From: DAOUAG01 sp034432935
GTDB lineage: Bacteria > Chloroflexota > Dehalococcoidia > SM23-28-2 > RBG-16-64-32
DNA length: 15,434 nt
Assembly (NCBI GenBank): GCA_034432935.1
Contig: DAOUBD010000064.1
Location: forward strand, 1 to 15,434
Direction: 5' to 3'
Shown here: piece by piece, positions 6,311 through 12,669 of the stretch
Layout of the letters: the number at the start of each line of letters is the position of its first letter
Position numbering within the stretch: position 1 is the stretch's first letter
Program-made: the position numbers and the translations under genes
The notes under the pieces: model-generated
Told to the model about the DNA's origin: nothing
Database searches by the model: none
The model's input: the letters and a program-made list of their open reading frames with translations, nothing else

Positions 6311-6718
6311 ATGCCAATGTTCAAGCGCATCGATCACGTCGTCATCGCTACCGGGGACCTAGAAGACGCGCTGCGTCTCTGGCAACGCAACCTGGGCCTG
6401 AAGGCGGATGCTTCTCTGGACCAACCCCTGGGCAGCGGCTTCAAGGTCGCCCGCCTGCCCATCGGTGATGCTTTCTTGGAGTTGGTGCAGCCGGTGGCCC
6501 AACAGGGGCGCTTCTACCAGCGGTTCCAGGAGCAGGGCGAGGGCATGTTCTCCCTGAGCCTGGAGGTAGACGACTTGGACGCTGCGGTTTCCTACCTTCG
6601 CAGCCAGGGGGCCGCGACCTCCGATCCGGAGCCGGGAATCTGGCCCGGCAGCCGGGTGGCCCGGGTCAACAAGGAGCATACCCACGGCGTCTCCCTCCAG
6701 CTAATCGAGAGAAGGTAG
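6311..6718 (+). CDS. VOC-family protein, diverged epimerase paralogue
   Basis: A 135-residue single VOC/glyoxalase-fold protein that aligns along its whole length with the epimerase just upstream. H9 (I-D-H-V-V-I-A) and E57 (F-L-E-L-V-Q-P) are kept. The position of the epimerase His-His pair is F80-S81 (G-M-F-S-L-S-L), and the final Glu ligand is Q130 (V-S-L-Q-L). Two of the four metal ligands are therefore gone and epimerase activity is unlikely. It may be a non-metal VOC protein, a binding protein or an enzyme with a changed mechanism. The ATG at 6311 follows GGAGG with 7 nt spacing. It is part of the mutase cluster, 41 nt after mce and 106 nt before the B12 subunit. Confidence 0.85.
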   Translation: MPMFKRIDHVVIATGDLEDALRLWQRNLGLKADASLDQPLGSGFKVARLPIGDAFLELVQPVAQQGRFYQRFQEQGEGMFSLSLEVDDLDAAVSYLRSQGAATSDPEPGIWPGSRVARVNKEHTHGVSLQLIERR

Positions 6719-6824
6719 CAGCCGGAGGCCCCGGCCGCTGTGGCCAGGCGGGGCCACCAGCAGGGCCGCTGTTCCACTAGGGGGGCGCCACGTATAATCT
6801 CTCACAGGAGGTCGCCCAAGCCCA
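6719..6824 (+). promoter_or_regulatory. Intergenic region with internal promoter-like element
   Basis: This 106-nt gap holds GC-rich inverted repeats (for example GTGGCC at 6740-6745 with GGCCAC at 6752-6757) and a perfect -10 TATAAT at 6793-6798. No good -35 is visible. A start near 6805 would give a leader of only about 20 nt containing the ribosome binding site AGGAGGT (6806-6812). It may give the mutase B12 subunit and MeaB their own transcript. Confidence 0.4.
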
Positions 6825-7247
6825 ATGAACAGTGAACGGAAGATCAAGATCATCATCGCCAAGCCGGGCCTCGACGGCCACGACCGCGGTGCCAAGGTCG
6901 TGGCCCGTGCTCTCAGGGACGCCGGCTTCGAGGTCGTCTACACAGGCATCCGGCAGACGCCGGAGATGATCGCCGAGACGGCCCTGCAAGAGGATGCCGA
7001 CCTGGTGGGCCTGTCCATCCTGTCCGGTGCCCACCTGGAGCTCTTCCCGCGGGTTGTAGAGGAGCTCAAGAAAAGAGGGATGGATGATGTCGTCCTCTTT
7101 GCAGGGGGTATCATCCCGCAGGAGGACATCCCGGAGCTGGAGCGCATCGGATTCCGGGGCATCTTCGGGCCTGGTTCGTCCACCCACGACATCGTAGAGT
7201 GGGTGCGCAGGAACGCCCCCGCCAAGGGGGCCGCCGCCGCCTCGTGA
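6825..7247 (+). CDS. mcmA2: Methylmalonyl-CoA mutase, B12-binding (small) subunit
   Basis: The separate cobalamin-binding subunit that completes the mutase. The protein has 140 residues, one Rossmann-like B12 domain. The base-off/His-on signature is intact: D17-G-H19-D-R-G22, then G-L-S64-I-L and the G94-G95 loop of F-A-G-G-I-I-P, where H19 is the lower cobalt ligand. AGGAGGT at 6806-6812 precedes the ATG by 12 nt. The stop TGA overlaps the GTG start of meaB (GTGA, 7244-7247), so translation of the two is probably coupled. Five genes separate it from the catalytic subunit at 3233, which is unusual spacing for partner subunits. Confidence 0.94.
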   Translation: MNSERKIKIIIAKPGLDGHDRGAKVVARALRDAGFEVVYTGIRQTPEMIAETALQEDADLVGLSILSGAHLELFPRVVEELKKRGMDDVVLFAGGIIPQEDIPELERIGFRGIFGPGSSTHDIVEWVRRNAPAKGAAAAS

Positions 7248-8185
7248 TTGCCGAACTGACGCAGCGCCTCCTGGAGGGCGATAGGCGGGCCTTGACCCGG
7301 GTATTGACCCTCGTCGAGAACGGCTACGCCGAAGGCCGCGAGGCGATGCGGGACCTGTACCGGCACGGGGGCAAGGCCCACATCGTCGGCATCACCGGCC
7401 CTACGGGCTCGGGCAAGAGCACCTTGGTGGGCGCCGTCGCCCGGGAGTACAGGCGGCGCGGCAAGACGGTCGGCATCGTCGCCGTGGACCCCACGAGCCC
7501 CTTCTCCCATGGGGCCTTGTTGGGGGACAGGGTGCGCATGCAAGATCTGACATCGGACCCCGGCGTGTTCATCCGGAGCATGGCCACGCGGGGGGCCCTC
7601 GGGGGTCTAGCGGCGGCCACAGACGACGTGGTGAGCGTCCTGGACGCGGCGGGGAAGGATGTAGTTCTGGTGGAAACGGTGGGCGCTGGTCAGGACGAGG
7701 TGGAGATAGCGGACACCGCCCACACCACCGTCGTCGTCAATATCCCCGGCGCCGGCGACGACATGCAGGCGATAAAGGCCGGGATCCTGGAGATCGCCGA
7801 TATCCTGGTCGTCAACAAGGCGGATCTGCCCAGCGCAGATAGCGTGTTCAAGGCCCTGCACATCTTTCTGAGCCTGGAGAAGAACCAGGGCTGGCAGGTG
7901 CCCATACTCAAGACGGTGGCCAACCGGAACCAGGGCATAGCCGAGCTGGTGGACGCCATGGGACGCCATTTGCAGTACCTCCAGCAGTCGGGCCGCATCG
8001 AGGAGATGCGGCGGCAAAGGGCGCGGCGACAGTTGTTAGCTGTGGCCCAGTCCATCCTCATGGAACGCCTGCTGCCGCAGGGCGAGGACAGCGGGCGCCT
8101 GGCCGAACTAGTGGAGTCGGTGGCTGGGCGCAAGCTGGACCCCCGGACGGCGGCCGAGGAGCTGATCGAGGGGGCGGGGGCCTAG
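7244..8185 (+). CDS. meaB: MeaB/ArgK-type G-protein chaperone of methylmalonyl-CoA mutase
   Basis: A P-loop GTPase that gates cobalamin loading and protects the mutase from inactivation. The protein is 313 residues. It shows Walker A G-P-T-G-S-G-K58-S-T, the conserved A-V-D-P-T-S-P-F-S region with G-D-R-V-R-M, the switch E-T-V-G-A-G-Q, N-I-P-G-A-G-D-D-M-Q, and the base-recognition motif N-K-A-D. The C-terminal tail with L-D-P-R-T-A-A-E-E-L fits the family's dimerisation end. The GTG at 7244 overlaps the stop of the B12 subunit, with AAGGGGG about 14 nt upstream. The last 19 codons are repeated 964 bp downstream, beyond the toxin-antitoxin pair. Confidence 0.94.
   Translation: MIAELTQRLLEGDRRALTRVLTLVENGYAEGREAMRDLYRHGGKAHIVGITGPTGSGKSTLVGAVAREYRRRGKTVGIVAVDPTSPFSHGALLGDRVRMQDLTSDPGVFIRSMATRGALGGLAAATDDVVSVLDAAGKDVVLVETVGAGQDEVEIADTAHTTVVVNIPGAGDDMQAIKAGILEIADILVVNKADLPSADSVFKALHIFLSLEKNQGWQVPILKTVANRNQGIAELVDAMGRHLQYLQQSGRIEEMRRQRARRQLLAVAQSILMERLLPQGEDSGRLAELVESVAGRKLDPRTAAEELIEGAGA
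8129..8185 (+). repeat. Direct repeat, proximal copy (3' end of meaB)
   Basis: The final 57 nt of meaB align without gaps to 9093-9149. A block of 25 nt (8132-8156 against 9096-9120) is identical, the first 47 nt differ at 3 positions, and the last 10 are more diverged before the shared TAG. This copy encodes R-K-L-D-P-R-T-A-A-E-E-L-I-E-G-A-G-A. Confidence 0.9.
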
Positions 8186-8200
8186 CACCGACCCCAGATA

Positions 8201-8222
8201 GCCGAGCCTTTCCGGGCTCGGC
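8201..8222 (+). terminator. Hairpin after meaB
   Basis: GCCGAGCC (8201-8208) and GGCTCGGC (8215-8222) form a perfect 8-bp stem with a 6-nt loop, 15 nt after the meaB stop. No T tract follows. A second small hairpin, GCTGCA/TGCAGC (8232-8237 with 8247-8252), comes next. Together they may end the mutase operon transcript. Confidence 0.5.
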
Positions 8223-8320
8223 GGGAAACCGGCTGCAGGGGCTCCATGCAGCTCGAAGTGTTCAACCATCACAGACCGCTGCTGTCGGCTGAAGCCGCCC
8301 CGCCACCTTCGGCCTGTCTG

Positions 8321-8355
8321 GTGTGATTGCCAAAGTGTGTGATTGTGTGATATTG
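8321..8355 (+). promoter_or_regulatory. Promoter and operator-like repeats of the toxin-antitoxin pair
   Basis: GTGTGAT occurs three times, starting at 8321, 8337 and 8345, spaced 16 and 8 bp. A -35 TTGCCA (8327-8332) and a -10-like GATATT (8349-8354), 16 bp apart, overlap these repeats. This is the arrangement expected for autorepression by an AbrB-type antitoxin. The stretch is visibly more A/T-rich than its surroundings. Confidence 0.5.
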
Positions 8356-8377
8356 TCATCAGGCGGGAGGAGTGAAC

Positions 8378-8665
8378 ATGAGGCGAGTGATCAAACAGCT
8401 GCGGCACGGACAGATAACGATCCCTAAAGACCTGCGGGAGGCGGCCGGCATTGAGCCTGGTGACCTCCTGGCTATCGACTTTGTAGAGGGGAAGTTGCTG
8501 CTGGAGCCAGTGAAGGTAACCCCGAAAAGAAAAGGTTCTCCCTGGGCCAAGGAGCTTTACGAGCTTTACGCGCCGGTCCGCGAAAGCCTCCGGGGTGTCC
8601 CGGAAGAAGAGATCAACAGGGCGATCGATGACGCAGTGAGGGAAGTGCGAGTCCGAAAGGCATGA
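8378..8665 (+). CDS. AbrB/MazE-type antitoxin
   Basis: A 95-residue protein with an N-terminal SpoVT/AbrB swapped-hairpin DNA-binding domain (residues about 1-45: V-I-K-Q-L-R-H-G-Q-I-T-I-P-K-D-L-R-E-A-A-G-I-E-P-G-D). A charged, helical C-terminal tail follows (W-A-K-E-L-Y-E-L-Y at about 56-64, then V-P-E-E-E-I-N-R-A-I), as expected for the part that wraps and blocks a PIN toxin. The ATG at 8378 has GGGAGGAG (8365-8372) at proper distance; a GTG at 8372 would overlap that site. The stop overlaps the toxin ATG (ATGA, 8662-8665). It probably represses its own promoter through the GTGTGAT repeats just upstream. Confidence 0.88.
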   Translation: MRRVIKQLRHGQITIPKDLREAAGIEPGDLLAIDFVEGKLLLEPVKVTPKRKGSPWAKELYELYAPVRESLRGVPEEEINRAIDDAVREVRVRKA

Positions 8666-9075
8666 GAGCCGTAATCGACACGGTGGTCTTCGTTCGCGCC
8701 CTCATCAACCCCAGCGGAAGATGGGGGCGCCTTCTTTTTGACCTGAGCGATCGGTGTGTGATCGTCCTGTCTCCTGAGATCATCATGGAGATACTGGATG
8801 TACTCCATCGATCGAGTCTGCGGCAGCGGTTTCCGCAGATCGACGACGTGGCTGTAGACCGCGCCTTGGCCATCATCGAGAACGCTGAGGTCGTCCAGTC
8901 CGGAGAGCGTCTCGATGTGTGTCGTGACCCAGACGATGACAAGTTCTTCGAGTGCGCACGAGCCGGCCGCGCCCACTACATCGTCAGCGAAGACGCGGGC
9001 ATCCTGTCCGTCGGCGAATTCGAGGGGATCAAGACCGTCTCCACCCCGGAGTTCCTGTCGATACTTCGGGCCTGA
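8662..9075 (+). CDS. PIN-domain toxin (putative ribonuclease)
   Basis: A 137-residue single PIN domain of the COG1569-like toxin family, expected to cleave RNA when free of its antitoxin. Acidic metal-binding residues are in place: D6 in A-V-I-D-T, E43 in P-E-I-I-M-E-I-L, the D-P-D-D-D-K-F cluster (D89-F95) and D111 in I-V-S-E-D-A-G-I-L. The ATG overlaps the antitoxin stop by 4 nt, the standard antitoxin-first order. Eighteen bases after its stop a second copy of the meaB 3' end begins. Base composition and codon use look somewhat less GC-biased than the mutase genes, which with the flanking repeat suggests acquisition. Confidence 0.9.
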   Translation: MRAVIDTVVFVRALINPSGRWGRLLFDLSDRCVIVLSPEIIMEILDVLHRSSLRQRFPQIDDVAVDRALAIIENAEVVQSGERLDVCRDPDDDKFFECARAGRAHYIVSEDAGILSVGEFEGIKTVSTPEFLSILRA

Positions 9076-9092
9076 ATGGGGCGATAGATCAC

Positions 9093-9149
9093 CGTAAGCT
9101 GGACCCCCGGACGGCGGCCGGGGACCTGATCGAGGGGGCAGACCGTTAG
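9093..9149 (+). repeat. Direct repeat, distal copy (duplicated meaB 3' end)
   Basis: Matches 8129-8185 at the same length, in the same frame sense and with the same TAG stop. It would encode R-K-L-D-P-R-T-A-A-G-D-L-I-E-G-A-D-R but has no start codon or upstream meaB sequence, so it is not translated as meaB. It ends in a 4-bp overlap with the stop codon of the convergent gene (9146-9148). The family-like E-E is replaced by G-D here, consistent with relaxed constraint. Confidence 0.9.
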
Positions 9150-9156
9150 CTGCCCC
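9135..9156. terminator. Bidirectional hairpin at convergent gene ends
   Basis: GGGGCAG (9135-9141) and CTGCCCC (9150-9156) form a perfect 7-bp stem whose 8-nt loop contains both the TAG of the distal meaB repeat and the TAA of the minus-strand gene. It has no T tract, so terminator function is probable rather than certain. Confidence 0.45.
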
Positions 9157-9850
9157 GGAGCTCCTTGCGCTGCACCCAGCGCATTCCCTCGGGGGTGATG
9201 GCTAGCACGTCGATGGGCCCGCCCACCGAGGGGAAACGCGGTTCGAAGCGCATGGTATCGATGGTCGCCCTTATCAGGTGCGAGGCGTAGTCCACGGCGT
9301 CCTGCAAGGGCATAGCTGGGAAGAGAGGCAGATAGTTGGGATCGATGAGGCGGTTGGCCACCAACGTGTCGCCCGCCCGGGTGATGCCGTATTGCACCCG
9401 CCCCTCCGCATCGGCGTTGACCCGTCGCACCTTCGGTTCGCGGACCGTGTGGCCCACTAGCACGTAGGGCACGCTGGCGCGCCCCTCCATCCTATAGCCG
9501 GCCACGTGGAAGCCGACGGCTACGCCCGGGAAGTTCGCCTGAAAGTAGTCCAACAGCTTGTCTGCAACCGTCACCACGTCGTCGCCCGGCGCTATGGCCT
9601 CCTCCTCGAACCTGTGGACGTGGCTGTCTACTGGCTGGTTATTGATAACCCCGGCATCGTACACGCTCACCCCTACGCCCGCGGAACGCAGCTCAACCAC
9701 CTTGTAGGCGTTGTCCGAGAGGACCAACTGTTGCTGCATGCGGATCTTCTGGCCATCCTCCTGCCTCTCTTCTGTCCGCAGCACGGTCATGCGGGAGTCT
9801 GCGGCCATCACTATGCCGCTGGGGACGTAGACAGTGACAACCAGGGACAT
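9146..9850 (-). CDS. Proteasome-like Ntn hydrolase with N-terminal Ser
   Basis: A 234-residue protein resembling 20S-proteasome beta/HslV/Anbu-type N-terminal nucleophile hydrolases. Starting at the ATG at 9850, the sequence M-S-L-V-V-T-V-Y-V-P-S-G-I-V-M-A-A-D-S-R places Ser1 (after Met removal), Asp17 and Arg19 exactly at proteasome spacing. A candidate Lys33 equivalent is K49 in A-Y-K-V-V-E-L, after a charged insertion of about 16 residues. Near the end, G-G-P-I-D-V-L-A-I-T resembles the closing strands of the fold. Ser replaces the usual Thr. Upstream in-frame codons exist to 9964 but would bury the nucleophile behind 38 residues overlapping the CorC promoter region. No chaperone ATPase or partner subunit is nearby. 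It converges on the TA module. The substrate is unknown. Confidence 0.72.
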   Translation of the reverse strand: MSLVVTVYVPSGIVMAADSRMTVLRTEERQEDGQKIRMQQQLVLSDNAYKVVELRSAGVGVSVYDAGVINNQPVDSHVHRFEEEAIAPGDDVVTVADKLLDYFQANFPGVAVGFHVAGYRMEGRASVPYVLVGHTVREPKVRRVNADAEGRVQYGITRAGDTLVANRLIDPNYLPLFPAMPLQDAVDYASHLIRATIDTMRFEPRFPSVGGPIDVLAITPEGMRWVQRKELRGS

Positions 9851-9910
9851 GCCAAGAAGCATCCTAATACCGGACGGGCGCCCGGCGAAAGCGGCAGGCC
9901 ACTGCTGGGG

Positions 9911-9916
9911 TATAAT
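9911..9916 (+). promoter_or_regulatory. -10 element upstream of the CorC-like gene
   Basis: A perfect TATAAT (9911-9916) lies 38 nt before the ATG at 9955. No recognisable -35 is found at 16-18 bp, so the promoter may depend on an activator or be fortuitous. Confidence 0.4.
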
Positions 9917-9954
9917 GTGCGTGGCCACGGCTGGGCCTGTGGCCGGTAACGCGA

Positions 9955-11280
9955 ATGTACGCATCCTATGCGGGCAGCGCGCCTGACCTGGCGGTGCAGG
10001 ACGCGAGTCAGATAAGCGGTGTTGCGCCGGGGCTGGCCGCCATCATCCTTGTCGTCAGCGTGCTGGCCTATGCTCTCGTCAACAGCATAGAGATCGCCAT
10101 AGTCGCCGCGGGGCGCATACGGGTGCGCCACCTGGCAGAGCAGGGGAGCGCCGCTGCCCGGGCCATCGAACGGCTCCAGTCGAGGCAAGAACGCTTCTTC
10201 GCCTTCATCGTCCTCCTGCAAAACCTGTCAGTGGTGCTGGCCGCCTCGATGGGCAGCATCCTCGCCGCTGACGCGGTGGGCGGCGCGCTGGGCGTGGCGC
10301 TGGGGACGGTGGTGATGACCCTAGCCATCGCACTGCTGGGAGAGGTGACGCCCAAGGTGCTGGCTGCCCACGCGGGATCCCGTTATCCGTTGCTGGTGGC
10401 CCGCCCGGTGGAATGGCTGATGCGATTGACGTACCCGGTGGTGCTGGTGATGGCCGCCGCGCCGGGGTTCCTCTCGCGGCTGCTCTTCGGGGAACGCGCC
10501 GGCGTCACCCAGACGGTAACAGAGGCGGAGCTGCGGATGCTCATCGACATCGGGGCCGAGGAGGGCGCCGTCGAGGAGGCAGAGGCTGAGCTGCTGGAGC
10601 GGGTCTTCCACTTCGGCGACCGGCGGGTCAACGAGATCATGGTGCCCCGCACCGAGGTCGTTTGGCTGAGCAAGGGCACGACGGTGGCAGACTTCTACCA
10701 GACGTTCGCTCAGAGCCCTCACTCGCGCTTCCCCGTCTACGAGGGCAGCCAAGACAACGTGGTGGGCATTGTGAACATCAAGGACGTCTTGCGGGGGCTA
10801 TCGCGCTCCGAGCTCAGCCAGGAGTCGCCCATCGATCTGGCGATGCGCCCGGCCCTCTTCGTCCCCGAGACCAAGTTCGTCGGCACGCTGTTCTTCGAGA
10901 TGCAGAGGTCTGGGCACCAGATGGCAGTGGTGGTGGATGAGTACGGGGGCACCGCCGGCGTGGTGACCCTGGAGATGCTCCTAGAGGAGCTGGTGGGCTA
11001 CGTAAGCGACGAACTTCGGCGTCACGGCGAGGAGTTCGTCACCGTAGACGAGCGTACCTTCCAGATAGATGCCGGGATGACCATCCATGACGCCAACGAG
11101 GAGCTGAACCTGTCGCTGCCGGAGGGGGAGTATGAGACTGTGGCTGGCTTTGTCCTGAGTCACCTGGGGCACATTCCCGAAGAAGGGGAGCAGTTCACCT
11201 TTAACGGGCTGCGTATCGCCGTTACCAAAGTCCTGGGTCATAAGATCGAGGAGGTAACGGTCACTAGGCTGTCCCCTTGA
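9955..11280 (+). CDS. CorC/HlyC-family membrane protein with CNNM, CBS and transporter-associated domains
   Basis: 441 residues in the usual CorC/CNNM order. An N-terminal CNNM (DUF21) membrane domain has hydrophobic segments at about 25-50, 80-110 and 110-170, including the G-E-V-T-P-K motif. A CBS pair spans about 222-345 (N-E-I-M-V-P-R-T at the start; V-V-V-D-E-Y-G-G-T-A-G-V-V-T-L-E near the end of the second). A CorC/HlyC C-terminal domain covers about 360-440. Members are implicated in Mg2+ or other divalent cation efflux; older annotation calls them hemolysins. The ATG at 9955 has only a weak ribosome binding site. The TGA stop overlaps the TTG start of the next gene. Confidence 0.92.
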   Translation: MYASYAGSAPDLAVQDASQISGVAPGLAAIILVVSVLAYALVNSIEIAIVAAGRIRVRHLAEQGSAAARAIERLQSRQERFFAFIVLLQNLSVVLAASMGSILAADAVGGALGVALGTVVMTLAIALLGEVTPKVLAAHAGSRYPLLVARPVEWLMRLTYPVVLVMAAAPGFLSRLLFGERAGVTQTVTEAELRMLIDIGAEEGAVEEAEAELLERVFHFGDRRVNEIMVPRTEVVWLSKGTTVADFYQTFAQSPHSRFPVYEGSQDNVVGIVNIKDVLRGLSRSELSQESPIDLAMRPALFVPETKFVGTLFFEMQRSGHQMAVVVDEYGGTAGVVTLEMLLEELVGYVSDELRRHGEEFVTVDERTFQIDAGMTIHDANEELNLSLPEGEYETVAGFVLSHLGHIPEEGEQFTFNGLRIAVTKVLGHKIEEVTVTRLSP

Positions 11281-11981
11281 AGGTCCAGCGCCTGCGCTTG
11301 CAGTATCGCATCGCTGGTCCCGCCTCGACCTTGGGGCACCGGGAGCTCATCGCCGCCTGGGAACGGGCCCTCAAGGAGGCGGGTCTGACCCTCGCCTACT
11401 CCGAGGGCAAGCGGCCCGCCCCCCAAATCTCCATCGGGGCCCTCCTACCCCTGGGCGTCACCTCGGAGGCAGAGCTGCTGGACGTCTTCTTGGCGGAACG
11501 GGCCGATCCCAGGCAGGCGCTGGCGGCGCTTTCGCCGCGCTTGCCCCCAGGCGTCGAGCTGTTGGCTGCCCAGGAGGTGGGCCTAACTGCGCCCTCCCTC
11601 CAGTCCCTCATCCGTTGGGCGGAGTACGAGGCGCTGGTGCCCTCCGGGGGCCTGCCCTGGGACGAGGTGGCGGCGCGGGTCCAGCGCCTCTTGCAGGCAG
11701 ACGCCTTTCCGGCCGAATACCGGCGGGAGACGAAGGTCCGGCACTACGACCTGCGGCCGCTGGTCCTGGCCTTACGGCTGGAGGAAGGCGAACGCGATGG
11801 GTGTTTCGTGATCCGCATGCGCTTGCGGGCCGAGCCGGAGATGACGGGACGGGCGGACCAGGTTCTCCTGGCGCTGGAGCTACCCCCAGCCAGATCCATC
11901 CGCCGGACGCGGTTATACGTGGACGAGGTGCAGCCGGCCATCATGGCCTACCGGCGCCTCGGGGAGCCGGAAGAGGAGTAG
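11277..11981 (+). CDS. TIGR03936/DUF2344 radical-SAM-linked protein
   Basis: A 234-residue soluble protein matching the family called 'radical SAM-linked'. It begins R-L-R-L-Q-Y-R-I-A-G-P-A and then F/L-G-H-R-E-L, followed by S-E-G-K-R-P-A-P-Q-I-S-I-G-A-L-L-P-L-G-V-T-S-E-A-E-L-L-D, the most typical stretch. Function is unknown. In many genomes it is fused or adjacent to a B12-type radical SAM protein, but none is next to it here. The TTG start at 11277 overlaps the stop of the CorC-like gene (TTGA), which suggests translational coupling; no strong ribosome binding site is visible. The gene ends 7 nt before the next start. Confidence 0.8.
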   Translation: MKVQRLRLQYRIAGPASTLGHRELIAAWERALKEAGLTLAYSEGKRPAPQISIGALLPLGVTSEAELLDVFLAERADPRQALAALSPRLPPGVELLAAQEVGLTAPSLQSLIRWAEYEALVPSGGLPWDEVAARVQRLLQADAFPAEYRRETKVRHYDLRPLVLALRLEEGERDGCFVIRMRLRAEPEMTGRADQVLLALELPPARSIRRTRLYVDEVQPAIMAYRRLGEPEEE

Positions 11982-11988
11982 GGCGATC

Positions 11989-12603
11989 GTGCGGCTGATT
12001 TTGGTGCGGCACGGCGAGACGGAGTCCAACCGCCTGGGCCTGGCCTTGGGCCGGGCTGATGTGCCCCTCAACGAGCGGGGCCGCTGGCAAGCGGGACGGC
12101 TCGCCTCGGCCCTGGCGACAGAACCCCTCGTCGCCGTATACTCCAGCCCGTTGGCCCGGGCCTTGGAGACGGCCCAGGCCATCGCCGAGGTCCATTCCTT
12201 GAGGGTCGAGGCGGACGATGGGCTCATCGAAATGGACATCGGCCAGGCTGAGGGCCTGACGTTCTCCGAGGTGAGGGAGCGATTTCCTGGCCTGCTGGAG
12301 GTGTGGGCAGGTCCAGAGGGCCCGTTGCAGCCCATGCCGGGCGGGGAGCGCCTGGTGGATGTACAGCAGCGGGCCTGGGATGCCGTGGGCAGGATCGCGG
12401 CCCGGCATCCCGGCGCGGTGGCCTGCGCTGTGACCCACAACTTCGTCATCCTCTCCATCCTGGCCACGGTGATGAAGATGGACTTGGCGGACTTCCGGCG
12501 GCTACGGCATGCCGTAGGCGCCATAAGCGAGCTTGACATAACGCCTGCACGTGTCCGTATCGTGCGTCTGAACGACACGTGCCACCTGGAAGACGTTGGC
12601 TAA
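11989..12603 (+). CDS. Histidine phosphatase family protein
   Basis: A 204-residue phosphoglycerate-mutase-like phosphatase. The catalytic set is complete: R7-H8-G9 (phospho-His), R57 in S-S-P-L-A-R-A-L-E-T-A, E81 in L-I-E-M-D-I-G-x-x-E-G, and H150 in V-T-H-N-F. Family members dephosphorylate small metabolites (for example alpha-ribazole phosphate in cobalamin synthesis, or sugar phosphates), and the substrate here is not determinable. The GTG start at 11989 follows AGAGGAG (11972-11978). It is packed behind the DUF2344 gene, so the CorC-like gene, DUF2344 gene and this gene likely form one transcript. Confidence 0.9.
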   Translation: MRLILVRHGETESNRLGLALGRADVPLNERGRWQAGRLASALATEPLVAVYSSPLARALETAQAIAEVHSLRVEADDGLIEMDIGQAEGLTFSEVRERFPGLLEVWAGPEGPLQPMPGGERLVDVQQRAWDAVGRIAARHPGAVACAVTHNFVILSILATVMKMDLADFRRLRHAVGAISELDITPARVRIVRLNDTCHLEDVG

Positions 12604-12631
12604 CATGGGGCGCGCCGCGCGTCCTTACGTG

Positions 12632-12660
12632 TTGTCCAATGGTGTCCCGCGTGATAGGAT
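12632..12660 (+). promoter_or_regulatory. Promoter of ftsB-like gene
   Basis: TTGTCC (12632-12637) and TAGGAT (12655-12660) are spaced 17 bp. The predicted start near 12667 is only about 3 nt before the TTG start codon at 12670, implying a nearly leaderless transcript. Confidence 0.5.
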
Positions 12661-12669
12661 GCGGGCAGA

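Noticed and set aside
8952..9149. Reading frame covering the distal meaB repeat as a separate gene
   Set aside because: Most of it is an out-of-frame shadow of the PIN toxin gene, and only the last 18 codons are meaB-like.
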